Source of the DNA: a bacterium
GTDB lineage: Bacteria; Pseudomonadota; Alphaproteobacteria; SP197
Assembly: GCA_028821455.1 (NCBI GenBank)
Contig: JAPPGE010000058.1
Coordinates: forward strand, 1-32,893
Length of the DNA: 32,893 nt
Direction: 5' to 3'
In this document: positions 9,647 to 23,309 of the stretch, piece by piece
Layout: the number at the start of each line of letters is the position of its first letter
Position numbering within the stretch: the first letter of the stretch is position 1
Notes under the pieces: model-generated
Told to the model about the DNA's origin: nothing
What the model saw: only the letters and a program-made list of their open reading frames with translations
Databases searched by the model: none
Translations under genes and position numbers: made by a program

Positions 9647-10057
9647 ATGGCTCAAGAACGACGTTTTGCAGGGGGATGTCTTTGTGGCGGTGTTCGCTTC
9701 ACGGTCACCGGAGACATGCGGGAGGTCGTTGCCTGTCACTGCGGCCAGTGTCAGAGATTTCACGGCAATTTCGCCGCATACAGCGCGTGCCCCCGGGAGC
9801 GGCTTGCCATCAGTGGCACACAACTGCTGGCCTGGTATGAGTCGTCACCCGGGGCAAAGCGGGGATTCTGCAGGAAGTGCGGATCGAGCCTCTTCTGGAA
9901 GCCATCCGCGGCCGATTACGTTGCCGTGGCTGCCGGAGCACTGGATGATCCCCAGGATCTGAAGCTGGAACGTCACATTTTCACCGCCGACCGCCCCTCA
10001 TGGTACGCCATCACCGATGATCTTGAGGCATTCCGGGGATCCATGAGCGAGGAGTGA
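9647..10057 (+). CDS. GFA (glutathione-dependent formaldehyde-activating)/CENP-V family protein
   Basis: A 136-residue zinc-binding beta-rich protein of the GFA/CENP-V fold. All the conserved cysteine groups are present: GGCLCGGVRF (near residues 9-18), ACHCGQCQRFHG (about 29-40) and FCRKCGSSLFW (about 73-83). They are expected to hold one structural and one labile zinc. Some members were reported to combine glutathione with formaldehyde, but the activity of most is unknown. The start ATG 9647 is preceded by GGAG about ten bases upstream; the open frame runs much further back (to 9236) but that part is antisense to the EamA gene and non-conserved. The stop overlaps the start region of the next gene, so the two are coupled. 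Confidence 0.9.
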   Translation: MAQERRFAGGCLCGGVRFTVTGDMREVVACHCGQCQRFHGNFAAYSACPRERLAISGTQLLAWYESSPGAKRGFCRKCGSSLFWKPSAADYVAVAAGALDDPQDLKLERHIFTADRPSWYAITDDLEAFRGSMSEE

Positions 10058-10860
10058 TGATGCTTGCCAGCCTTCCCATGTACGATCTCGAACCGCTGCA
10101 GGATGCCACCGATGCGTGGTGGCAGGAACTCGCACGGGCCTTTCGCGAACGGGGTCTCGAAGATGTTCCGGTTCGACTTGACAGGGGCGATCGCCACGAT
10201 CACTGGTCGTCCCGCGACCTCCTCCTTTCACAGACCTGCGGCTGGCCGCTGGTGAACGCCTTTGCCGGACACCTGCGGCTCGTGGCGACACCCCTCTATG
10301 ACGTTCCCTGCTGCCGGGGGAGCGATTACTGCAGCCTCATCCTCGTGCATCGCACGTCGCCGGTGGCGGAACTGGACGATCTGCGTGGCCTGTGCGCTGC
10401 AGTCAATGGCGCCGATTCCCATTCGGGCTACAATGCCTTGCGCGCGACCATCGCCCCTCTCGCGTCTCAAGGGAGCTTCTTTGGCGAAGTCAGGGTGTCG
10501 GGAAGCCATCAGGGCTCCCTGGCGATGGTCGCGCAAGGGACCGCCGATGTCTGCGCCGTCGACTGCGTTTCCTTTGCCCTCATGCAGGACACCATGCCCG
10601 ATGCCACGGCTGACGTCCGGGTTCTTGCCACCACCCGGGGTGCACCGGCTCTACCCTACGTCACCTCGGCGCATCGTGGGGACGATGAGGTGGAAGCACT
10701 GCGCGAAGGCCTGTCGGCTGCCGCATCGGATCCGACCCTCGATGACGTGCGACGGCGCCTCCGGTTGAAGGGGTTCACCAATCTGCCACTGGAGGCCTAT
10801 GACCGGATCGATGGCTTTGTCGCCCTGGCACGCGACTGTGGCTACCCCGAGGTTGCCTGA
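10057..10860 (+). CDS. PhnD-like phosphate/phosphonate-type binding protein without a signal peptide
   Basis: About 267 residues resembling substrate-binding proteins of phosphonate/phosphite ABC transporters. Recognisable elements are SLPMYDLEP at the start, the central DLRGLCAAVNGADSHSGYNALR (a D-L-x-G-x-x-x-A-V-N type segment followed by S-x-x-G), GSHQGSLAMVAQGTADVCAVD, and the C-terminal YDRIDGFVALARDCGY. There is no hydrophobic N-terminal signal sequence and no lipobox, so unlike true periplasmic PhnD it is predicted to be cytoplasmic. No permease or ATPase gene is nearby. In-frame starts are GTG 10054, ATG 10057 and ATG 10060, all next to a GGAG; the GFA stop lies inside this cluster. 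It may bind a small ligand for a sensing or enzymatic role rather than transport. Confidence 0.75.
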   Translation: MMLASLPMYDLEPLQDATDAWWQELARAFRERGLEDVPVRLDRGDRHDHWSSRDLLLSQTCGWPLVNAFAGHLRLVATPLYDVPCCRGSDYCSLILVHRTSPVAELDDLRGLCAAVNGADSHSGYNALRATIAPLASQGSFFGEVRVSGSHQGSLAMVAQGTADVCAVDCVSFALMQDTMPDATADVRVLATTRGAPALPYVTSAHRGDDEVEALREGLSAAASDPTLDDVRRRLRLKGFTNLPLEAYDRIDGFVALARDCGYPEVA

Positions 10861-10941
10861 GACGCAGGAGAACTGCCGGCCGGCGCCAGGTCTCGGTGCG
10901 TCTGGCGCATCGGCAGGACGTCGTGCCCTCAGCCTTCGCGC

Positions 10942-10971
10942 TTGCACTCAGGCAACGTGTCAAACTATACA
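10942..10971 (+). promoter_or_regulatory. Sigma70-type promoter for dksA
   Basis: TTGCAC at 10942-10947 and CTATAC at 10965-10970 are separated by 17 bp (or TATACA at 10966 with 18 bp). The pair lies about 45 bp before the dksA start codon and is the clearest housekeeping promoter match in this intergenic region. Confidence 0.55.
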
Positions 10972-11012
10972 GAGCGCCGCCAACCCGTACATGTCTGGTG
11001 GGATTGAAATCT

Positions 11013-11456
11013 GTGAAGCGCAAGAACGGATGTCCGGCCAAGGCCGTCAAGTTGCCCAAGGGCTACAAGCCCCTGGATACCGAACAGTTCATGAATGCGA
11101 GGCAGCGCGAATACTTCCGTCGCAAGCTGGTGTCATGGCGAGCCCAGCTCCTCCATGACTCCTCGGAAACGATACGCCATCTCCAGGAGGACACGGTGGC
11201 CCAGCCGGACGTTGCCGACCGTGCCACGGCGGAGGTCGACAGGGCGCTCGAACTGCGCACACGCGACAGGGAACGCAAACTGATTTCAAAGATCGAGGAA
11301 GCCCTGCGGCGAATCGAACAAGGAACTTATGGTTACTGCGAGGAAACGGGTGAGCCGATTGGTCTCAGACGCCTCGAGGCCCGTCCCATCGCCACCTTCA
11401 GTCTCGAGGCACAGGAGCGCCATGAACGCCGCGAGCGCGTTCACCGGGACGATTGA
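11013..11456 (+). CDS. dksA: RNA polymerase-binding transcription factor DksA (single-cysteine form)
   Basis: A 147-residue DksA homologue, which enters the RNA polymerase secondary channel and works with ppGpp in the stringent response. Visible parts are the N-terminal segment LPKGYKPLDTEQFMNARQREYF, a long coiled coil with the acidic tip D-V-A-D-R-A that is essential in E. coli DksA, and the C-terminal globular domain. The zinc finger is degenerate: only one Cys is kept (YGYCEETGEPIG) and the second pair is replaced (ATFSLEAQERHE), the usual alphaproteobacterial form. I chose GTG 11013, about ten bases after a GGTGGGA Shine-Dalgarno, giving a length close to the family's 150 residues. TTG 11004 is an alternative. 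Confidence 0.9.
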   Translation: MKRKNGCPAKAVKLPKGYKPLDTEQFMNARQREYFRRKLVSWRAQLLHDSSETIRHLQEDTVAQPDVADRATAEVDRALELRTRDRERKLISKIEEALRRIEQGTYGYCEETGEPIGLRRLEARPIATFSLEAQERHERRERVHRDD

Positions 11457-11472
11457 GAACGGATCACCGATT

Positions 11473-11487
11473 GTTCACATAATGTTC
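11473..11487 (+). promoter_or_regulatory. LexA (SOS) box of recA
   Basis: GTTC at 11473-11476 and GTTC at 11484-11487 are separated by exactly seven bases, matching the alphaproteobacterial LexA operator GTTC-N7-GTTC with no mismatch. It lies 84 bp before the recA start codon, next to the likely promoter, so LexA binding would repress recA until DNA damage. Confidence 0.9.
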
Positions 11488-11488
11488 T

Positions 11489-11516
11489 TGCGTTGAGAGA
11501 ACAAACTGCGTACATT
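11489..11516 (+). promoter_or_regulatory. Probable recA promoter
   Basis: TTGCGT (11489-11494) and TACATT (11511-11516) are spaced by 16 bp, immediately downstream of the LexA box. An additional GTTC...GAAC dyad (11484-11502) overlaps it. Assignment of the -35 element is tentative. Confidence 0.45.
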
Positions 11517-11570
11517 CCCGATCTGGGCACCATGATGGTGCCGTGGACAACAGCAGACCGGGAGTGAACG

Positions 11571-12650
11571 ATGGTGAGAAGTGGCCCACAGCTTCAGGTG
11601 GTGGAAGGAACCGGTATGGACAGGAACAGTGCGCTTGAGGCAGCGGTAAGCCAGATCGACAAGGCCTTTGGCAAGGGCTCGATCATGCGTCTCGGACAGG
11701 ACGGCCAGACCGTCGAAACGGAAGTGATCTCATCGGGGTCCGTGGGCCTTGACATCGCACTGGGCATCGGGGGACTGCCGCGGGGAAGGATCGTCGAGAT
11801 CTACGGCCCGGAAAGCTCCGGGAAGACGACGCTTGCCCTGCACGCCGTCGCCGAGGCCCAGAAGGCCGGTGGAATCGCCACCTTCATCGATGCCGAACAC
11901 GCCCTTGATCCGGGCTATGCGCGCAAGCTGGGAGTCAACACCGATGATCTCCTGATCTCGCAGCCCGATGCAGGAGAACAGGCCCTCGAGATCGCCGACA
12001 CCCTCGTGCGTTCGGGCGCGGTCGACGTGCTGGTCATCGACTCGGTAGCCGCCCTTGTTCCCAGGGCCGAACTCGAGGGGGAAATGGGCGATACCCATGT
12101 CGGGCTCCAGGCGCGGTTGATGAGCCAGGCTCTGCGCAAGCTGACCTCCACGATCTCCCGATCCCGTTGCCTGGTGATTTTCATCAACCAGATCCGCATG
12201 AAGATCGGCGTCATGTTCGGCAGTCCCGAAACCACCACAGGCGGCAATGCCCTCAAGTTCTATGCCACCGTGCGTCTCGACATCCGCCGCATCGGCCAGA
12301 TCAAGGACCGCGACCTGGTGGTCGGCAATCAGACACGGGTCAAGGTCGTCAAGAACAAGATGGCGCCTCCCTTCAGGACCGTCGAGTTCGACATCATGTA
12401 TGGTGAGGGCGTGTCCCGGTCCGGCGAGATCATCGATCTAGGCGTTGGCGCGGGAATCATCGAAAAGTCCGGTTCGTGGTATTCCTACAACGACCAGCGC
12501 ATCGGACAGGGGCGCGAGAACGCGAAGGTGTTCCTGCACGACAATCCCGGAATCGCCAACTCCATCGAGCATGAGGTGCGGGCGAGGGCGGGGCTTGTCG
12601 ACGAAGACTCGCCCACCACGTTGGATGACGTGCCAGGCGAGGCGTCCTAG
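11571..12650 (+). CDS. recA: DNA recombinase RecA
   Basis: The RecA strand-exchange protein, which polymerises on single-stranded DNA, catalyses homologous pairing and triggers LexA self-cleavage. Visible features are the Walker A GPESSGKT (residues 79-86), the Walker B strand VDVLVIDS (151-158), and the DNA-binding L2 loop [19 protein letters not shown] moderately acidic C-terminal tail is also present. Length 359 residues, normal. The start ATG 11571 has GGGAG seven bases upstream. An internal ATG at 11616, also with a purine-rich upstream stretch, would remove 15 residues, but alphaproteobacterial RecA usually has this N-terminal extension. Control is by the LexA box at 11473. alaS follows after 33 bp, an order common in this group. 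Confidence 0.99.
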   Translation: MVRSGPQLQVVEGTGMDRNSALEAAVSQIDKAFGKGSIMRLGQDGQTVETEVISSGSVGLDIALGIGGLPRGRIVEIYGPESSGKTTLALHAVAEAQKAGGIATFIDAEHALDPGYARKLGVNTDDLLISQPDAGEQALEIADTLVRSGAVDVLVIDSVAALVPRAELEGEMGDTHVGLQARLMSQALRKLTSTISRSRCLVIFINQIRMKIGVMFGSPETTTGGNALKFYATVRLDIRRIGQIKDRDLVVGNQTRVKVVKNKMAPPFRTVEFDIMYGEGVSRSGEIIDLGVGAGIIEKSGSWYSYNDQRIGQGRENAKVFLHDNPGIANSIEHEVRARAGLVDEDSPTTLDDVPGEAS

Positions 12651-12683
12651 GAGTTCGGCGCCGAAGAGGACGGCAGGCAGGTC

Positions 12684-15317
<2,634 letters not shown>

Positions 15318-15325
15318 CAGGGGGC

Positions 15326-15364
15326 GCCGTCGGACCGTCGGGTGCAGGCCTGCGGTGCGACGGC
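15326..15364. terminator. Possible stem-loop between alaS and the convergent GcvT-like gene
   Basis: GCCGTCG at 15326-15332 is perfectly complementary to CGACGGC at 15358-15364, and the loop itself contains the palindrome GCAGGCCTGC. It fills the 48-bp gap between two convergent genes, a typical place for a bidirectional terminator, but there is no T-run on either side. Confidence 0.35.
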
Positions 15365-15365
15365 T

Positions 15366-16538
15366 TCAGGGAATGTCGTTGGCGAGGCCTCGGGGAATTC
15401 GCTTCTCGTGATCGTAGAATGGCAACGCCACGATTGTCGCTCCGGATGGGGGGCCATCGAGTGTATCGACGGTCACTTCGCGCCCCACCCAGTCTTCGGC
15501 CTGCCTGAAACGCACGAAGGCGATGCCGGATTCCAGAAAGGGAGACCAGGCGCCCGACGTCACCAAACCGACCTGCCGGTCATCATGGTAGACACGCGAT
15601 CCGGCGATAGGCGTGATGCCCGACGCTACCATGCCGAAGAAGCGGGGTTCGCGGGGCGCCGACCGCAGCGCCGCCTTGCCGATGAAGTCGGCATCACTGT
15701 CGAGGTCGACGAAACGTTCCAATCCTGCCTCGAAGGGCGTCATCGAGGAGTCCATGTCGGTCCCGTTGTCCATGATGGCGGCCTCGATGCGTCTGACGCC
15801 CATGCACTCCAGGCTGGCGAACACCATGCCGTGCTGAGCCCCCCTTTCGAGGATCAGGTTGAAGAGCTTCGGTCCGTCGAAGTCGGGTGTCAGGGGATAG
15901 AGTTCGAATCCCAGCTCTCCTGTCCAGCCGGTGCGGGATATGAGGAAGGGATGGCCGTCAATCGTCGTGCGGTGCACGGAAAAGTACGTGAAGGGGGCCT
16001 CCGGCATGGTGTCGAGAATGTCCGGCATGGCATCGAGAGCTTTCGGTCCCTGTACCTGCAACACCCAGGAATCGGGATCGGTGACGGCGACATCAAGATC
16101 AACGGCGTGGGCCTCGAGCCAGGGCAGGAACTCGCCATCGGCAAGGACATACCAGAAACGGTCCTCGCCCAGGTTCATCAGGACGCCGTCCATCAGGATG
16201 CCGCCCTGGTGGTTGCAGGCGATGGCGTAGGTGGCGCGACCCTCGCGCAGCTTCGAGACGTCACGGCAGAACACCCTCGAGAGGAGGGCCATGGCGTCCG
16301 GACCGGCTATCTCTATGGGGTGTTCCGGTACATCAAAGAGGGTGACGCCCCTTCTGAGGTGCCAATAGTCGGCGACCGGATCATTCGTCGCGCCCAGAGC
16401 GTAGAACCGGCGGCTGTAGATCCCCATGAGGATGTCGCCGGTGAGGTAGGCAGGGCTCCACGGAGACAGGGCAAACCGCTTGGTGCTGACCTTCACCGTG
16501 TCATGCGACATGGCATAGATGCTGGCGCCGTCGTTCAT
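15366..16538 (-). CDS. GcvT/DmdA-like aminomethyltransferase family protein
   Basis: A 390-residue protein of the tetrahydrofolate-binding GcvT fold. The N-terminal half (DYWHLRRGVTLFDVPEHPIEIAGPDA, then GGILMDGVLMNLGEDRFWYVLADGEF) and the QVQGPKALDAM segment look closer to DmdA-type demethylases than to the glycine-cleavage T protein. The C-terminal part keeps the folate-fold motif MTPFEAGLERFVDLD followed by DFIGKAAL. DmdA itself demethylates dimethylsulfoniopropionate, but many relatives act on other methyl donors such as sarcosine, dimethylglycine or methoxylated compounds, so the substrate is open. There are no glycine-cleavage partner genes (gcvH, gcvP) nearby, arguing against GcvT proper. 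The ATG at 16538 has a GGGA Shine-Dalgarno. It is transcribed alone, convergent to alaS. Confidence 0.8.
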   Translation of the reverse strand: MNDGASIYAMSHDTVKVSTKRFALSPWSPAYLTGDILMGIYSRRFYALGATNDPVADYWHLRRGVTLFDVPEHPIEIAGPDAMALLSRVFCRDVSKLREGRATYAIACNHQGGILMDGVLMNLGEDRFWYVLADGEFLPWLEAHAVDLDVAVTDPDSWVLQVQGPKALDAMPDILDTMPEAPFTYFSVHRTTIDGHPFLISRTGWTGELGFELYPLTPDFDGPKLFNLILERGAQHGMVFASLECMGVRRIEAAIMDNGTDMDSSMTPFEAGLERFVDLDSDADFIGKAALRSAPREPRFFGMVASGITPIAGSRVYHDDRQVGLVTSGAWSPFLESGIAFVRFRQAEDWVGREVTVDTLDGPPSGATIVALPFYDHEKRIPRGLANDIP

Positions 16539-16649
16539 GATCGTCCCGGCATTGGTATGGCAAGGCGGACCCTATACCCCCGGGGCCCTGATCGAGTCCA
16601 CTTGGACATGGACTTTGCCGGGTTGACCTGACGTCCTACAATCGGGGTC

Positions 16650-16919
16650 ATGTTCTCGTTCCAGAAACTCGCGGTCTTTGCCGTCATTCTCGCCGTCCTC
16701 TGGCTCGGCTTCCGCTTCGTGCGCAACCTCGAACGCCAGCAGAAAGATCGCGAGCGCGTGCGGCGCGGCAAACGGAAATGGTTCGGGCTGGGACCGCGGT
16801 CGGCCGGCGAGGTCGAGATGCAGTCCTGCCCGGCCTGCCGCAACTGGGTGGCGGCGGATGGCCACTGTGGCCGCAGTGACTGTCCATGGCCGCTTGACCG
16901 CCGCACATCCGCTTCATAG
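16650..16919 (+). CDS. Small membrane-anchored zinc-ribbon-like protein
   Basis: An 89-residue protein with one N-terminal transmembrane helix (KLAVFAVILAVLWLGFRFV, residues 6-24). A very basic stretch (RNLERQQKDRERVRRGKRK) then places the remainder in the cytoplasm. A C-terminal cysteine cluster C-P-A-C ... C-G-R-S-D-C-P-W (about residues 60-80) looks like a small zinc knuckle. I cannot assign a function. A small protein at this place, just upstream of glyQ with a 37-bp gap, suggests cotranscription with the glycyl-tRNA synthetase genes. The coding call rests on the membrane helix plus the four-cysteine arrangement. Confidence 0.75.
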   Translation: MFSFQKLAVFAVILAVLWLGFRFVRNLERQQKDRERVRRGKRKWFGLGPRSAGEVEMQSCPACRNWVAADGHCGRSDCPWPLDRRTSAS

Positions 16920-16956
16920 GTTCCGGCACCACATTCCCCGGGGAGTTTGACCAGCA

Positions 16957-17829
16957 ATGGGCACGACAGGCCGTGGTCTGCCGTTTCAGAACCTGATTCT
17001 CGAACTCCAGAACTACTGGGCAGGCGAGGGATGCGTCATCCTGCAGCCCTACGACATGGAGATGGGAGCCGGGACCTTTCACTGGGCCACGACACTGAAG
17101 AGTCTCGGACCACAACCATGGAAGGCGGCCTATGTCCAGCCATCGAGACGACCTGCCGACGGACGCTTCGGTGACAATCCCAATCGCCTCCAGCAGCACT
17201 ATCAGTTCCAGGTGCTGATGAAACCGTCTCCGGCGGACTTTCAGGATCTCTACCTGGGCAGCCTGGAGGCGATCGGCATCGACTTCCTCGATCACGACAT
17301 CCGCTTTGTCGAGGACGACTGGGAGAGCCCGACACTCGGCGCCTGGGGCCTTGGCTGGGAGGTCTGGTGCGATGGCATGGAAATCACCCAGTTCACCTAC
17401 TTCCAGCAGGTCGGCGGCTTTGATTGCCGGCCGGTTCCTGGGGAGCTTACCTATGGGCTGGAGCGCCTGGCGATGTACCTCCAGGGCGTCGACCACTTTC
17501 GTGATATCGACTGGAACGGAGAAGGTGTCACCTACGGCGATATCCACCTGAGATCCGAGAGGGAACAGTCCCGCTACAATTTCGAGATGGCGGACGTGGC
17601 GATGCTGCACCGTCACTTTGACGATGCCGAATCCTCCTGCATGCACCTTGTCGAGGCCGGACTCGTCATTCCGGCTTACGATCAGTGCATCCACGCCAGC
17701 CACGCCTTCAACATGCTCGAGGCCCGGGGTGTCATCAGTGTCACTGAACGCGCCGCCTTCATAGGCCGCGTGCGAGACCTTGCGAGAGCCTGTGCGGCGG
17801 CCTGGCTCGGACATCCGGAGCCTTCCTGA
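16957..17829 (+). CDS. glyQ: Glycyl-tRNA synthetase alpha subunit
   Basis: The catalytic alpha subunit of the bacterial heterotetrameric glycyl-tRNA synthetase. It binds glycine, ATP and the tRNA acceptor end. The sequence begins with the family hallmark [31 protein letters not shown] and carries [37 protein letters not shown] and [23 protein letters not shown]. These make the assignment certain. Length 290 residues is typical. The ATG 16957 lies about eleven bases after a GGGGAG. It is followed after three bases by glyS. Confidence 0.99.
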   Translation: MGTTGRGLPFQNLILELQNYWAGEGCVILQPYDMEMGAGTFHWATTLKSLGPQPWKAAYVQPSRRPADGRFGDNPNRLQQHYQFQVLMKPSPADFQDLYLGSLEAIGIDFLDHDIRFVEDDWESPTLGAWGLGWEVWCDGMEITQFTYFQQVGGFDCRPVPGELTYGLERLAMYLQGVDHFRDIDWNGEGVTYGDIHLRSEREQSRYNFEMADVAMLHRHFDDAESSCMHLVEAGLVIPAYDQCIHASHAFNMLEARGVISVTERAAFIGRVRDLARACAAAWLGHPEPS

Positions 17830-17832
17830 ACC

Positions 17833-19881
17833 GTGGCCGACTTTCTTCTCGAAATTCTCTCCGAGGAGATTCCCGCATCGATGCAGCGGGGGGCGCTGGA
17901 GCGCTTGGGCGACCTCCTGGAGCAGCGCCTTGCCGACGAGGATCTCAAGGCCTCATCGAGGTGTGCCCATGTGTCGCCTCGGCGCATGGTTGTCCATCTC
18001 GGGGGGTTGCCGGAGTGTCAGCCGTCATTCGAGACGGAACGCAAGGGTCCGAGAGTCGGCGCACCGACCCCGGCGGTCTCCGGCTTTGCCCGGTCGGCCG
18101 GAGTCGGGACAGACGACCTTGTTCGCCGCACAACGGCGAAGGGCGAATTCTGGTTCGCGGTCACCCGCAAGGGAGGGCAGGCCACTGCCACGGTCCTGGC
18201 ACGCATCGTCCCTGAGGCGATGACGGCACTTGCGTGGCCGAAGTCCATGCGCTGGGCCGACGGCGAGGCGCGCTGGGTCCGTCCCGTGGTGTCAATTCTG
18301 GCGCTCTTTGCCGGGGATGTCGTACCCTTCCGCTTCGCTGGTTGCGAGTCGGGCGCTGCCACCAGGGGCCATCGCTTCCTTCATCCCGCACCCTTTGAGG
18401 TCCGCAGCTACGCCGACTACTGCGCCAGGCTGCGTGATGCGTGTGTCATTCCGGATCACGACGAACGGCGTCGGCTGATCGAGGAGAGAGCCCGGACCGT
18501 TGCCGACGGTCTCGGCCTTGTGGCCGATGCACCGGCGCGTCTCGTCGACGAACTCGCCGGTCTCGTCGAGTGGCCTGTGGTCATGGCTGGCACCTTCGAT
18601 GATGGATACATGGAGGTACCGGACGATCTGCTGACCACCGAAATGGTTCACCACCAGCGGTACATTCCCTTGCGCACGACATCAGGCAACCTGGCGCCGG
18701 GGTTCCTGTTTGTCGCCAACATGGAGGGCCGTGACGGTGGCGGTTCCATCAGGGCCGGAAACGAGAGAGTTCTGGCCGCCCGCCTGGCCGATGGCCGGCA
18801 TTTCTGGGAACGCGACCTTCGGGTGAGTCTCGAAAGCCGGATCAGCAGCCTCTCGACGGTGGTGTTTCACGCCCGACTGGGCACCCTTGAGGAACGGGCC
18901 CACCGCCTCAAGGCCCTGGCCGGCTGGCTCGCCCCGGCAATTCCGGGGTGCGATCCCGATCATGCAGGGCGGGCAGCATGGCTCGCCAAGGCGGACCTGG
19001 TCAGTGACACCGTGGGAGAGTTTCCGGAACTGCAGGGGATCATGGGGGGCCATCTCGCCCGTGCGGCCGGAGAGAACGCCGATATCGCGCTTGCCATCTC
19101 GGAACACTATCGGCCAGCCGGGCCTTCCGATCGCTGTCCATCGGCGCCGGTCAGCGTGGCCGTGGCCATGGCCGAGAGACTCGACACGCTCGCCGGATTC
19201 TTCGGCATCGGCGAGAAACCTTCCGGTTCCCGCGATCCGCTTGCCCTGCGTCGCGCTGCGCTCGGCATCGTGCGCCTCGTCCTCGAGAACGGTCTGCGCC
19301 TCGATCTTCTCAAGGCCCTGAAGGCGGCTGGGAACGGCTACGGACGCGATGTTTCCGGCGAGGTCCTTGACTTTGTGGCCGACCGCCTCAGGGTTCACCT
19401 GCGTGAACGCCGGCTGGGGCATCACCTGATTGACGCGGCGTTCGCCGGTACCCGGGACGGCGACCTTGTGCGCCTCGTAAGGCGAATCGAGGCTCTCGAC
19501 TCGTTCCTTGAATCGCCGGACGGCGGCGACCTTCTCGAGGCCTATCGGCGCGCTGCCAACATCTTGCGTATCGAGGAGGCTAAGGACGGCCGCACCTTCA
19601 CCGGTGACATCAGCCGGAACCTGTTGCAGGAGGAGGCCGAGCGAGCGGTGGCAGGGGCCCTTGAGACGGCGGATGCGGCCATGACCGATACCCTCGCCGG
19701 CGAGGATTTTGCCGGTGCCATGGAAGCCCTCGCATCACTGCGGTCACCTCTGGGCGCCTTCTTCGATTCGGTAACCGTCAACGCCAGTGACCCGTCCTTG
19801 CGGCAAAACCGTCTCAACCTGCTTGGGCACATCCGTGCAGCCATGGACCGTGTTGCAGACTTTTCGAGGATCGGGGGCTGA
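17833..19881 (+). CDS. glyS: Glycyl-tRNA synthetase beta subunit
   Basis: The 682-residue beta subunit, which supplies tRNA anticodon recognition and helps the alpha subunit. The start ADFLLEILSEEIPASMQ is diagnostic. Other conserved parts are the HRFLHPAPF region, LTTEMVHHQRYIPL near the middle, and FFGIGEKPSGSRDPLALRRAALG followed by the C-terminal domain. The start codon is GTG at 17833, three bases after the glyQ stop, so translation is probably coupled. The stop codon is directly followed by the ppdK ATG. Confidence 0.98.
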   Translation: MADFLLEILSEEIPASMQRGALERLGDLLEQRLADEDLKASSRCAHVSPRRMVVHLGGLPECQPSFETERKGPRVGAPTPAVSGFARSAGVGTDDLVRRTTAKGEFWFAVTRKGGQATATVLARIVPEAMTALAWPKSMRWADGEARWVRPVVSILALFAGDVVPFRFAGCESGAATRGHRFLHPAPFEVRSYADYCARLRDACVIPDHDERRRLIEERARTVADGLGLVADAPARLVDELAGLVEWPVVMAGTFDDGYMEVPDDLLTTEMVHHQRYIPLRTTSGNLAPGFLFVANMEGRDGGGSIRAGNERVLAARLADGRHFWERDLRVSLESRISSLSTVVFHARLGTLEERAHRLKALAGWLAPAIPGCDPDHAGRAAWLAKADLVSDTVGEFPELQGIMGGHLARAAGENADIALAISEHYRPAGPSDRCPSAPVSVAVAMAERLDTLAGFFGIGEKPSGSRDPLALRRAALGIVRLVLENGLRLDLLKALKAAGNGYGRDVSGEVLDFVADRLRVHLRERRLGHHLIDAAFAGTRDGDLVRLVRRIEALDSFLESPDGGDLLEAYRRAANILRIEEAKDGRTFTGDISRNLLQEEAERAVAGALETADAAMTDTLAGEDFAGAMEALASLRSPLGAFFDSVTVNASDPSLRQNRLNLLGHIRAAMDRVADFSRIGG

Positions 19882-22538
<2,657 letters not shown>

Positions 22539-22542
<4 letters not shown>

Positions 22543-23243
22543 AGTACCAGGCACTGTCCTTCGACTGCTACGGCACCCTGATCGACTGGGAAAGCGGGAT
22601 CGCGGAATGGCTGGGCGCATGGGCGCAACGCAACGGACTTGATGTCCCGGGAGAGGAACTGGTCCGCCGCCTGTTCGATGCGCAGATCGTCGAGCAGAGG
22701 CACGATACGTTTCTGTCCTATCGCAGTGTTCTCTCCCGATCCCTCGCGCGTCTCTCCGAATCCTGCGGCATTCCGGCGGACGACAATGTGTGCGCCCGGT
22801 TTGCGCAGGGTGTGGGTGACTGGCCGGCCTTCGATGATTCGGCGCGCTCCCTCGAGGCGTTGGCGCGCCAGGGACGAATCCTGTGTGTGATCTCCAATGT
22901 CGACCGCGATCTCTTTGCCGGCAGTGCGGCACAGCTCGAACGGGAGTTCGACATTCTCATTACCGCTGACGACGTCAAGGGCTACAAGCCCGGTCCGCGT
23001 CACTTCGATACTCTCGTTGCGCGCCTCGGTGAACGGGGGCTCGGTGAGGATGACCTGCTTCACGTCGCTCACAGCCGGTTCCATGACATCGTGCCGGCAA
23101 ATGCCCGGGGCTGGACGAGTTGCCGGGTGGCACGCCACGGCGACAGGTGGGCACCGGAGGGGGCCGATGCCATCGAGGGAACCTATTCTGTCCCCCACAT
23201 GACGGATGTCGTTGACCTCCTCGAGCGAATCGACCCCGCTTGA
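22539..23243 (+). CDS. HAD-superfamily hydrolase, type II haloacid dehalogenase-like
   Basis: A 234-residue HAD hydrolase. The nucleophile motif is FDCYGTLIDW with Asp9, motif II lies in VISNVDRDL, motif III in DDVKGYKPGPRHF, and the C-terminal LLHVAHSRFHDIVPANARGW is typical of the type II haloacid-dehalogenase-like subfamily. Such proteins remove halide from 2-haloacids or, more often, act as phosphatases of unknown specificity. Its ATG overlaps the ppdK stop (ATGA), placing it last in the glyQ-glyS-ppdK run. In-frame codons upstream fall inside ppdK and are not used. Confidence 0.88.
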
Positions 23244-23309
23244 CCGACCCTCCAACGGCGGCCTTGAACCTCGCGCTGTGGGCCAGAGCAGGCGAGTGGG
23301 AACTGAGAT

